A stretch of DNA of 42,135 nt from CAYVGO01 sp964450725 (GTDB taxonomy: Bacteria; Bacteroidota; Bacteroidia; Bacteroidales; UBA932). The first letter of the stretch is position 1. Each line of letters starts with the position of its first letter. A program made the position numbers and the translations under genes. Below, piece after piece: positions 32,036 to 39,938 of the stretch. The stretch spans positions 1 through 42,135 of the forward strand of contig CAYVGO010000015.1 in assembly GCA_964450725.1 (NCBI GenBank). Direction: 5' to 3'. The notes below the pieces were generated by a model. The model did no database searches. It was not told the DNA's origin and saw only the letters and a program-made list of their open reading frames with translations.

Positions 32036-33076
32036 CTATCGACGTGTCATGTTTCCGTCAGTGGAAATCAATAATGGAGACTGTGGGAAATCTATGGTAG
32101 AAAGTTCGATAATTTCAGTTGTTACGCGGTGTTGCGGATCAATATGTACAGGTTCTCCTTTGATTTGGTACGTAGGAATGATTTTTCCGTCAACAAATTT
32201 ACCCTCTTTGGTAATCCGTAAAACAAACAACGGTGCAATACCATTAATTCCATTCACATTGACACGACTGTAAGTCGCAAAATTCCCCATGCTGTATGTT
32301 ATAAATTTATCTTTGTAAAGTTCTACGGCTCTTGTAACATGAGGGCCGTGTCCTAATAGAAGATCGGCACCGGCATCAATCATTTTGTGTGCAAAAAGAT
32401 GTACATCTCCACGATTCTCCCCCAAATACTGCTCGGTTCTCTTAGGAACTCTACGATGTTTGGCTCCCTCTGCTCCGCCGTGAAAAGAGACAATGACCAA
32501 TTGACAGGTTTTCTTTAGTGTTTTTACAATCTCTGTGGCTTTTTCAATATTGCGAATGTCGTTCACCTGCGTGTTGGCAGAAAATGCCGTAAAGCCAATT
32601 TTAATTCCTTTGACTGTAAAAGTGTCGTAAGGAGCAAGTAACAACCCGGCGTGATGAATTTTTTGTTCTTTTAAAATGCGCAATGTGGTTTTGCGCCCTC
32701 TGTCTCCAAAATCTCCAACATGATTGTTGGCTACACTTAATAAATTGAATCCTGCATTCTTAAGGCATGCTCCATATTTTGTGGGCATGGCAAAAGCATA
32801 ACAAACATTAGGGTTTTTACATGTTTTTACGTTGGTTAAAGTGTCAGTCAACACACCCTCTAAATTTCCGAATGCAATATCGGCATTTTTGAAATAAGCA
32901 GATACCTCTTTTAACAGTGGTGTACAATCATTGTTTGGAGGAAGAAAGTCTTTGGAAGGGTAGGCTGTACCCAGCATAATATCCCCAACGGCAGCAATGG
33001 TAACGACCTCTGTAAGAGATTGAGAAAATAAGCCTTGAGAAAAAATAAGCAATAGAATAAAAAAAGTTGATTTCAT
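32036..33076 (-). CDS. CapA family protein (PGA_cap metallophosphoesterase-like), exported
   Basis: 346 residues. A signal peptide (FFILLLIFSQGLFSQ) is followed by the CapA domain: AAVGDIMLGT, ADIAFGNLEG, SVANNHVGDFGDRG, VSFHGGAEG and LLGHGPHVTRAVE supply the Asp, Asn and His residues of a calcineurin-like metal site. CapA proteins take part in poly-gamma-glutamate capsule anchoring or processing, but many stand-alone members, as here without capBC, have unknown roles. Exported to the periplasm or surface. Confidence 0.88.
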   Translation of the reverse strand: MKSTFFILLLIFSQGLFSQSLTEVVTIAAVGDIMLGTAYPSKDFLPPNNDCTPLLKEVSAYFKNADIAFGNLEGVLTDTLTNVKTCKNPNVCYAFAMPTKYGACLKNAGFNLLSVANNHVGDFGDRGRKTTLRILKEQKIHHAGLLLAPYDTFTVKGIKIGFTAFSANTQVNDIRNIEKATEIVKTLKKTCQLVIVSFHGGAEGAKHRRVPKRTEQYLGENRGDVHLFAHKMIDAGADLLLGHGPHVTRAVELYKDKFITYSMGNFATYSRVNVNGINGIAPLFVLRITKEGKFVDGKIIPTYQIKGEPVHIDPQHRVTTEIIELSTIDFPQSPLLISTDGNMTRR

Positions 33077-33214
33077 ATATTTATAATTGAAAGGCTTGTA
33101 AAATATTGTTTAACTAATACTGATATTAAATATATTGTTGGATGCTTTCGGAGTTTTCCAAAATACTCAGCGTTAAAACTGTGTTACGCAGTCTACGTTT
33201 CATTTCTATTTGCA

Positions 33215-33961
33215 TTACAACTTAAACTCAATTTCTTTATTGGCGAAAAACAACGTTTGTGTTTCGGTCTCCAGTGTCAGAATACCTTGTGTACTAACAT
33301 TAGTAATTTTACCTTCAATATCTTCATTGTTTTCCACAATTCTGTATTTATTGAGAGTGTTAAAACCAAATAACTTGTCCATATACTCACTCATGATAGG
33401 TTCTATATTGTCTTCATCAACATATTTTTGAAGTTGTTGATAACGATAAAATAATTGTCGGTGAAATTGCTGAAAGGCTGAAATTCTGTCATGTTTTTCT
33501 CCGGTCTCTAAAGCCAAAGATGTGGCTTTAACATTCATTCCACTAAAATTTTTCTGATTTAGATTTAATCCGATGCCTATAATTGAATAGTCCAATCCAT
33601 TTCCGGTAAAGGATTGCTCTATTAAAATCCCACAGATTTTTTGCTTTTTTACAAGAATGTCGTTTGGCCATTTTATGTTAGCGTCAACTTTATGTAGTTG
33701 TAAAAAATCTATGACCGCCAAAGCTGTAATTTGAGATAATAGAAAAAAATGTTTGACGGGTAAAAAATGAGGATAGAAAATGACGGAAAATAGAATGTTT
33801 TCACCCTCAACGCTTTCCCACGAATTTCCTTGCTGCCCTCGTCCTTTAGTTTGATAATCGGCAATAATGGCTGTGCCTTCTTCAATTCCTTCGGCAGCAT
33901 ATTGCATGGCAATGTCGTTAGTAGAGGTGGTTGTCTGAAGATGGATATAGGGAAGATTCAT
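33215..33961 (-). CDS. birA: Biotin--[acetyl-CoA carboxylase] ligase
   Basis: About 248 residues. Attaches biotin to the carboxyl-carrier protein through biotinyl-AMP. The biotin/ATP loop is TKGRGQQGNSW, followed by the lysine motif IKWPNDILV and ICGILIEQ, then a small C-terminal beta-barrel. There is no N-terminal helix-turn-helix, so it is a monofunctional ligase and not a repressor. The frame extends to a TTG at 33970, but the ATG at 33961 (MNLPYIHLQTTTSTND) fits the family start. It begins 25 bases after the efflux gene stop on the same strand. Confidence 0.93.
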   Translation of the reverse strand: MNLPYIHLQTTTSTNDIAMQYAAEGIEEGTAIIADYQTKGRGQQGNSWESVEGENILFSVIFYPHFLPVKHFFLLSQITALAVIDFLQLHKVDANIKWPNDILVKKQKICGILIEQSFTGNGLDYSIIGIGLNLNQKNFSGMNVKATSLALETGEKHDRISAFQQFHRQLFYRYQQLQKYVDEDNIEPIMSEYMDKLFGFNTLNKYRIVENNEDIEGKITNVSTQGILTLETETQTLFFANKEIEFKL

Positions 33962-33986
33962 TAATGTCAATAAGATAGGTGGTAAA

Positions 33987-36900
33987 TTAATTAGTCATTT
34001 GTTGATACTCTAAAACCGTAGAATTGTATTGATAAAGGGTTTCTAAATAACTGCGCCTTATTTCAAGAACTGCATTAATGTTTTGGATGAATTCTGTTAC
34101 GCCAATTATTTTTTGTTCTAACTGAAATTGTGTTGTACGCAACAGTTCTTCTGCTTCCGGTAAGGCTGAACTCATGTAATATTCATAACGCTGCTTATAA
34201 TTTTGAAGAGTAATTCCTAATTGAGAAAGCCCCGCATTGAATTGGTATAATGAGTGGTCGGCTTCATTACGGGCAATGGATGCCGCTAATTTTGCTTGTT
34301 GAATACGACCTTTCTGCGGAAAAAAGAGAACGGGAAAAGCCACACCAACCGTAAAAGCATGTAGATTTCTATCTGGTGTGATTGTTCTGTTGGTATATCC
34401 GATGGATAATTCCGGGAAAAATCGACTTTTTTCAATATTCACTAATGCCTTGTTTTGTTCCACCGTACTTTCAAGGTAGTTAACATAGAGTTTAGATAAT
34501 GTATCTTGAAAACTTACGGCAAGAGGTGATAACAATGTGTCTATAGGAGTAATGACAGTATCAGAATAACAGACTAACTGTAGTTGAGATGTTGATAATC
34601 GGAGTTGTTGTAAGGCTTCAAAATAACGGTTTTTCATGGTGGCTGCCAATGTGTTTGCCATAGTAAGTTCTAAACGGGTAATGTCTCCCGATTGGTGACG
34701 TGCAGTGGTTATTTTTTGAAATTGAGCCGCTAAACTGTCTTGACCTTCGTATAACTTAAAGATATTGAATGAATACAAATAGTTATTCCATGCTTTTTTT
34801 ACTTCTGTAGTAATTTCACGAACAACAATTTCTTGATAATATGTTTTTGATGTTACTGTTTTTTTAAGTGCCGTATTTTTATAGAAAGGTGTCAGCAAAG
34901 AACCTACGGCTTGAGAAACGGAAATGTCTTGATCTTTCCACTCTAAACCGTTGATTTGTCCTTTAGAGTAAGTAAATTCCATAGGGGAAAATTCCCATAA
35001 CTCATTTTTTGTAGCACGTGTTTGTTCAATAGATAACTTTGCCGATTTTAATCGTGGGTTTTTTTCTAAGGCCCTTTCTAATGCTTGTTCAAGGGTAATT
35101 TTTTCTTGTCCTGTGGCAGATGTAAGTGGCAGTAAACTTAATCCGATAATTGTTAAAAACGGAAACATTTTTTTTATCCATTGTTGACGAAGCAATATTG
35201 GAAAATTATTTACCAATCGATAAAAAACAGGGATAATTAATAGTGTCAGGATGGTAGAAATAATCAATCCTCCAATTACTACCGTGGCTAAAGGTCGTTG
35301 TACTTCTGCTCCTGCCGTAGTTGATATGGCCATAGGTACAAATCCTAAAGAGGCTACCAAACCCGTTAAAAACACAGGTCGTAAGAGGTGAGGCGTCCCA
35401 TGTTTAATAATACGGTTAACGGTTAATCCGTAGGTTGTAGATTTTTTTAAAGCATTAAAGTGGTTAATCATTAAGATGCCGTTGAGCACAGCTACTCCGA
35501 ATAACGCAATAAAACCTACTCCTGCAGAGATACTAAAAGGTAATCCCCGTATCCATAATGCTACAATGCCTCCGATGAGTGATAAAGGTACTGTACTGAA
35601 AACTACTAAGGCATAGGTGAGATTTTTGAAGGCGAAAAAGAGAATAAGCATGATTAAACCTAAAGAAATCGGGATAACAATCAAAAGAGTATTGATGGCG
35701 TTCTGTAGGTTCTCAAATTGTCCGCCGTACTCAAAATAATACCCCGGTTTTAGTTGTATATTTGCTTCTAATGTTTTATGGATAGCATTAACAGTTTGTT
35801 GAATATCGGCATCTCTGACATTTACACCGATAACAATACGTCGTTTTGTTGCATCACGGTTGATTTGCATAGGGCCATTTACCAATTCAATAGAGGCAAA
35901 CTCGCCGACGGGAATGTAAACATCTTCCGGAGTTCGGATAAATAAATTATTTAAATTCAAATCTTTCACTTTTTCGTTGTCTAACCTTACGACTAAATCA
36001 AATCTACGTTCATTTTCAAAAACCGTACCGGCAGTTTCTCCGGCATAAGCCGTGCGGACAATAGTGTTTAACTCCTCAATATTTACTCCGTATTGAGCAA
36101 TTTTTTTACGGTCATATTGAATAACCAATAGGGGTAATCCCATGGCTTGCTCTACTAATACATCCGATGCTCCCGGGATTTTTTTAACATAAGTAGCCAC
36201 TTCTTTGGCCTTGTTATATAGTTCTGCCATATCTTCTCCATAGAGTTTTATGGCAATATCAGCTTTAGAACCGGTCATCAATTCATTAAATCTTAATTGG
36301 ATAGGTTGACTGAAGTTAAATTCTGCTCCCTTCACATGCTCAAGTGCTTCTTTCATTTTGTCAACCATTTCTGCACGCGATTTTGCACTTACCCATTCTT
36401 TGAAAGGCTTCATTACAATCATTATATCAGCATCTTCAATGGCCATAGGGTCTGTGGGGACTTCTGCCGTACCGATTTTGGCAACAACATGTTTAATTTC
36501 CGGAAATTTATCAAGCAATACTTTTTCGGCAGCGCTAGATATTTCAATACTTTGTGTTAATGAACTTCCGGCAGGTAAGGTCATTTGCATGGCAAAATCT
36601 CCTTCGTCAAGCGTAGGAATAAACTCAGCACCAAGCCGAGTAAAAATGACTAAACTGATTGCAAAAAGTCCGAAGGCAGTTCCTATGGTTGTCCACTTAA
36701 AGCGTAAGCAAAGTTTAAGTATTTTTTGGTATTGGATATTTAACCGGCCAAAGAATTTGTCGGCAAAAGTTTTACGTACGGCTATCTTCCTTTTCAAAAA
36801 AAGCGATGCCATCATGGGCACATAAGTAATAGATAAAAGCAGTGCTCCTAAAATAGCAAAGACTAATGTTTTTGCCATAGGCGTAAAATATTTACCTTCA

Positions 36901-38306
36901 ATACCAGTCAGTGTAAGTATTGGGAAAAAGACAATAAGGATAATCAATACGGCAAAGGTTGCAGATTGCATTACTCCTTTTGTTCCTTTTAGGATTTCAT
37001 TATCCATCTGTTCTGCTGTTAATGTTTTGCCTTGAAAAGATTTACTGAAAAGATGAGCCAAAATTCCTTCTACAATGACGATTGAGCCGTCCACAACAAT
37101 TCCAAAGTCAATGGCTCCCAAACTCATCAAATTGGCAGATACACCAAACAGTCGCATCAGAATGAATGCAAATAACATTGATAGAGGAATAACGGAGGCG
37201 ACAATTAATCCTGCACGTAAATTGCCAAGAAAAATAATTAATACTAAAAATACAATGATTGCTCCTTCAATAAGATTGAAAATTACCGTAGAAATATTAC
37301 GACTGACTAATTCAGACCGATTTAAGTAAGGAACAATTTTTACTCCTTCAGGTAAACTTTTTTGGGCTTTGGCAACGCGTGACTCCAATTCTGCCGTTAC
37401 AACGTTTGCATTGGCTCCTTTTAACATCATGGCAATACCACCAACACACTCACCTGTTCCATCTTTGGTCATAGCTCCGAAACGTTTGGGAAACCCAAAT
37501 TTCACAGTACCAATATCCCCAATGTGAATTGGAATACCTCCTCGGTTTACAATCACGATTCTTTCTATATCTTCAGGAGAAGAAATCATTCCTTCAGATC
37601 GGATGTAGTATGCTTTTTTTTGTTTTTCGATATAACTTCCTCCCGTATTTTGATTATTACGACTGAGTGCATCAAAAACATCAGAAAGTGTAATATTCAC
37701 TGAATATAGTGCATCAGGGTCAACGGCAACCTCATATTGTTTAAGAAAACCGCCGAAACTATTAATCTCTACAATTCCAGGAATGCCCGACAGATGACGT
37801 TTAACAATCCAATCTTGGATAGTTCTGAGTTCCATCGCATCATATTTATTTTGATACTGAGGGTCAACTTCTAAAACGTACTGATAAATTTCTCCTAAAC
37901 CTGTAGTGATGGGCATCATTTCAGGTGTACCTAATGACGGAGGAATTTCTGCACTGACAGATTGGATTTTTTCATTAATTAATTGTCGGGCATCCAAAAT
38001 CGGAACACTCTCTTTAAAAACAACCGTTACTACAGATAATCCAAAGCGTGATACAGAACGTATTTCTTCAACGTTCATAATATTACTCATCGAAATTTCT
38101 ATAGGAAAGGTAATCAGTTGTTCTACTTCTTGGGGTGCTAACGTTGGAGATACGGTAACAATTTGTACCTGATTATTGGTAATGTCAGGTACTGCATCAA
38201 TCGGTAAAGTAAACATGGCATAAAACCCGCCAATTAACAAAAAGAGAGTTGTAATACCTATAAATAGTTTTTTTCTGATGGCAAAACGTACAATTGTATC
38301 AAGCAT
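33987..38306 (-). CDS. CzcA-type heavy-metal RND efflux pump fused to a TolC-like outer membrane factor
   Basis: About 1439 residues from the ATG at 38306 (MLDTIVRFAIRKK, the usual start); the frame is open to 38339. The first ~1030 residues are an HME-RND permease with the divalent-metal signature AIDFGIVVDGSIVIVEG in TM4, two large periplasmic loops and TM8-12. A second hydrophobic segment (FPFLTIIGLSLLPLTSATGQ), like a retained signal peptide, then leads into a complete outer-membrane factor domain (ITLEQALERALEKNPRL to the end, with alpha-barrel coiled coils). It would export Zn, Co, Ni or Cd by proton antiport. The periplasmic adaptor gene normally next to it is missing; birA follows. 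Confidence 0.92.
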   Translation of the reverse strand: MLDTIVRFAIRKKLFIGITTLFLLIGGFYAMFTLPIDAVPDITNNQVQIVTVSPTLAPQEVEQLITFPIEISMSNIMNVEEIRSVSRFGLSVVTVVFKESVPILDARQLINEKIQSVSAEIPPSLGTPEMMPITTGLGEIYQYVLEVDPQYQNKYDAMELRTIQDWIVKRHLSGIPGIVEINSFGGFLKQYEVAVDPDALYSVNITLSDVFDALSRNNQNTGGSYIEKQKKAYYIRSEGMISSPEDIERIVIVNRGGIPIHIGDIGTVKFGFPKRFGAMTKDGTGECVGGIAMMLKGANANVVTAELESRVAKAQKSLPEGVKIVPYLNRSELVSRNISTVIFNLIEGAIIVFLVLIIFLGNLRAGLIVASVIPLSMLFAFILMRLFGVSANLMSLGAIDFGIVVDGSIVIVEGILAHLFSKSFQGKTLTAEQMDNEILKGTKGVMQSATFAVLIILIVFFPILTLTGIEGKYFTPMAKTLVFAILGALLLSITYVPMMASLFLKRKIAVRKTFADKFFGRLNIQYQKILKLCLRFKWTTIGTAFGLFAISLVIFTRLGAEFIPTLDEGDFAMQMTLPAGSSLTQSIEISSAAEKVLLDKFPEIKHVVAKIGTAEVPTDPMAIEDADIMIVMKPFKEWVSAKSRAEMVDKMKEALEHVKGAEFNFSQPIQLRFNELMTGSKADIAIKLYGEDMAELYNKAKEVATYVKKIPGASDVLVEQAMGLPLLVIQYDRKKIAQYGVNIEELNTIVRTAYAGETAGTVFENERRFDLVVRLDNEKVKDLNLNNLFIRTPEDVYIPVGEFASIELVNGPMQINRDATKRRIVIGVNVRDADIQQTVNAIHKTLEANIQLKPGYYFEYGGQFENLQNAINTLLIVIPISLGLIMLILFFAFKNLTYALVVFSTVPLSLIGGIVALWIRGLPFSISAGVGFIALFGVAVLNGILMINHFNALKKSTTYGLTVNRIIKHGTPHLLRPVFLTGLVASLGFVPMAISTTAGAEVQRPLATVVIGGLIISTILTLLIIPVFYRLVNNFPILLRQQWIKKMFPFLTIIGLSLLPLTSATGQEKITLEQALERALEKNPRLKSAKLSIEQTRATKNELWEFSPMEFTYSKGQINGLEWKDQDISVSQAVGSLLTPFYKNTALKKTVTSKTYYQEIVVREITTEVKKAWNNYLYSFNIFKLYEGQDSLAAQFQKITTARHQSGDITRLELTMANTLAATMKNRYFEALQQLRLSTSQLQLVCYSDTVITPIDTLLSPLAVSFQDTLSKLYVNYLESTVEQNKALVNIEKSRFFPELSIGYTNRTITPDRNLHAFTVGVAFPVLFFPQKGRIQQAKLAASIARNEADHSLYQFNAGLSQLGITLQNYKQRYEYYMSSALPEAEELLRTTQFQLEQKIIGVTEFIQNINAVLEIRRSYLETLYQYNSTVLEYQQMTN

Positions 38307-38311
38307 AATAA

Positions 38312-38319
38312 CAAAAATA
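38312..38319 (-). promoter_or_regulatory. Possible -7 element just before the efflux pump
   Basis: The minus strand reads TATTTTTG, with TTTG 17 bases upstream (38340-38337). It is only 5 bases from the preferred ATG at 38306, implying a nearly leaderless transcript, so this may be a chance match. Confidence 0.35.
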
Positions 38320-38514
38320 GGGTTGATAATCGACAACAAATGTAATAAATTAAAAAGAGAATCAATTTTATTCGAGATAAAACCTTTACTATTTATGATT
38401 TCTTATAACCTCTGTCAATATCTTAATCCTGTCAAAATATGACTTCATATTAAACTTTTTCATCATTCACTTATCTAAGACTGTAATTATGTTTCATTTA
38501 AAATCTTAAAAGTT

Positions 38515-39003
38515 ATGAAGTACATTTTCTTAAGTTTATTTATCTCTTTATCAGTTTTTTCATTGGCACAAACGCCTCTGGATACAACTGCCTCTACGTC
38601 CCACCAAAAAAGAATGCGCATGGAAAAGCGCAGTGAAAAATCTCCGAAAGACAAAGACATGGTGATGCCTCACAGTAAAATATTTGGATTAAAAGAACTC
38701 AATCTTAATTCGGAGCAGGAAAAAACAATTAACGAGCATCAAATGGTAATGCAAAAGCAAATTAGCCAATTGATGGCAGAATTGAAAATTAAAAGGTCTG
38801 AGTTGAATTTATTGGAAATGAATGATAAACCCGACAATAAAAAAATTGATAAAAAAATTGATGAAATTGGGGGATTAATGAGTAAAATGATGAAAGAACA
38901 ATCTGCCTTTAAATTAAAAATACGTTCTATTCTTACACCGGAACAACGTATAACATTTGACAATAGACAAGAAAATTTCAATCGTCGTCGAGGCAGAATG
39001 TGA
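38515..39003 (+). CDS. Spy/CpxP-like periplasmic protein
   Basis: 162 residues. A signal peptide (YIFLSLFISLSVFSLAQ) precedes a highly charged, Met- and His-rich helical protein. Two LTxxQ-like elements, LNSEQEKTI and LTPEQRITF, flank a helical hairpin as in Spy, CpxP and CnrX/ZraP metal-stress proteins. It ends in RRRGRM. It diverges from the metal efflux pump across 208 bases, so a role in metal binding, sensing or periplasmic chaperoning linked to that pump is inferred. No sigma/anti-sigma pair is adjacent. Confidence 0.8.
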   Translation: MKYIFLSLFISLSVFSLAQTPLDTTASTSHQKRMRMEKRSEKSPKDKDMVMPHSKIFGLKELNLNSEQEKTINEHQMVMQKQISQLMAELKIKRSELNLLEMNDKPDNKKIDKKIDEIGGLMSKMMKEQSAFKLKIRSILTPEQRITFDNRQENFNRRRGRM

Positions 39004-39040
39004 AATTATGCTGTTTGTCGGAGTTTTCAAATAAAAGTCG

Positions 39041-39048
39041 TACCTTTG
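39041..39048 (+). promoter_or_regulatory. yajC: -7 element before yajC
   Basis: TACCTTTG lies 27 bases before the yajC ATG. A TTTG is found 23 bases upstream (39014-39017), longer than the ideal spacing. Confidence 0.5.
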
Positions 39049-39075
39049 TACTTTAATTTTTAAACAAAGAAATCA

Positions 39076-39417
39076 ATGAATTATTTAGTACTTTTAGATG
39101 CTGCCGCACCAGCAGCAGATGGTGGTTTTTTAGGAGGTAACGGCAGTTTTTTAATTATGATGTTGCTAATTTTTGCAGTGATGTATTTTTTGATGATACG
39201 TCCGCAACAAAAAAAACAAAAAGAGCAACGTAAATTTAGAGATAATTTACAGAAGGGAGATAAAGTAGTTACCGTAGGTGGAATTTATGGAAAAATCGAA
39301 GAGGTTGTTGACAATGTTGTAAAGGTCAAAATAGCTGAAAATACTGTTGTAAAGTTTGATAAATCCTGTATTCTTCCAGATTATACAGATATGAGCAAAG
39401 AAACTCCCGCAAAATAA
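39076..39417 (+). CDS. yajC: Preprotein translocase subunit YajC
   Basis: 113 residues. A single transmembrane helix (LIMMLLIFAVMYFLMI) is followed by the family signature RPQQKKQKEQRKFRDNLQKGDKVVTVGGIYGKIEEV and a basic-acidic cytosolic domain. It is an accessory of SecDF in the inner membrane. secD and secF are not adjacent. A strong terminator follows, so it is probably a single-gene transcript. Confidence 0.96.
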   Translation: MNYLVLLDAAAPAADGGFLGGNGSFLIMMLLIFAVMYFLMIRPQQKKQKEQRKFRDNLQKGDKVVTVGGIYGKIEEVVDNVVKVKIAENTVVKFDKSCILPDYTDMSKETPAK

Positions 39418-39443
39418 TATTTTACATCTTATTTGTTCAAATT

Positions 39444-39476
39444 AAAAAGTCCATTACAAAAGCAATGGACTTTTTT
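39444..39476 (+). terminator. yajC: Intrinsic terminator after yajC
   Basis: AAAAAGTCCATT (39444-39455) pairs with AATGGACTTTTT (39464-39475) around an 8-nt loop, followed by Ts. The stem with flanking A and T runs could also stop the convergent small-protein transcript. Confidence 0.9.
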
Positions 39477-39504
39477 CTATGAAAGAAGTATCTCTTATAA
39501 CCAA

Positions 39505-39621
39505 CTATTGCTTAGCATTGGTGTGTGATTTTTTCTTTGATCGATATTCATTAATAATAATAATGACCATACCAACAAATGAGGCTATGGCTAACCCTAA
39601 AAATAAATAAATTGTTTCCAT
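39505..39621 (-). CDS. 38-residue single-helix membrane protein
   Basis: METIYLFLGLAIASFVGMVI is followed by three Ile, then a basic tail NEYRSKKKSHTNAKQ. One N-terminal transmembrane helix and a positively charged cytosolic end. The ATG is one base after the TAA of the preceding small membrane protein, so the two are translationally coupled. Short, but supported by that arrangement, by a clear promoter upstream and by the facing terminator. No family recognised. Confidence 0.6.
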   Translation of the reverse strand: METIYLFLGLAIASFVGMVIIIINEYRSKKKSHTNAKQ

Positions 39622-39622
39622 A

Positions 39623-39811
39623 TTATTTTGATTTTTTGATAAGAAATAATCCTCCTACGGCACAAAATATACTTGTACTTATTCCTAAGATGATAATAAG
39701 AGTAATGTTTGGTTCTTGTTTCATGATACTTGAAATAATAACACCACCAAAAATTAGTTTTGATACATCTAATAAATATTTTCCAAGATTTTCTTTTCCA
39801 ACGTTGTTCAT
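39623..39811 (-). CDS. 62-residue membrane protein resembling DUF6722
   Basis: Two hydrophobic helices (about 17-30 and 36-58) with an amphipathic start ENLGKYLLDVSKLIFGGVIISSIM and a KKSK end. The opening pattern LGKYLLDVSK...GGVIISS is like DUF6722-type small proteins of Bacteroidetes, from memory. It has a perfect promoter 40 bases upstream and is coupled to a 38-residue membrane protein. Function unknown. Confidence 0.75.
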   Translation of the reverse strand: MNNVGKENLGKYLLDVSKLIFGGVIISSIMKQEPNITLIIILGISTSIFCAVGGLFLIKKSK

Positions 39812-39850
39812 ATCTAAATAATTTTAGAGTAAACTTAAACTTTACTGATA

Positions 39851-39881
39851 CAAATGTAGTTGATTTTTAGTGTAACGCAAA
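39851..39881 (-). promoter_or_regulatory. Perfect Bacteroidetes promoter for the small membrane protein pair
   Basis: The minus strand reads TTTG (39881-39878), 19 bases, TACATTTG (39858-39851). Exact consensus in both boxes and spacing, 39 bases before the ATG at 39811. Confidence 0.8.
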
Positions 39882-39938
39882 ATAGCATAGAACTTTCTCA
39901 ATTTCCTTTTCCTTTCATTTTTATCCCTTTTCTCAGTT

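Noticed and set aside
36358..36825. Plus-strand 155-residue gene opposite the efflux pump
   Set aside because: It is fully contained in conserved RND sequence and shows low-complexity composition of an antisense frame.
39579..39821. Plus-strand 80-residue frame between yajC and uvrB
   Set aside because: It overlaps the minus-strand small membrane protein pair, which has a perfect promoter and coupled starts.
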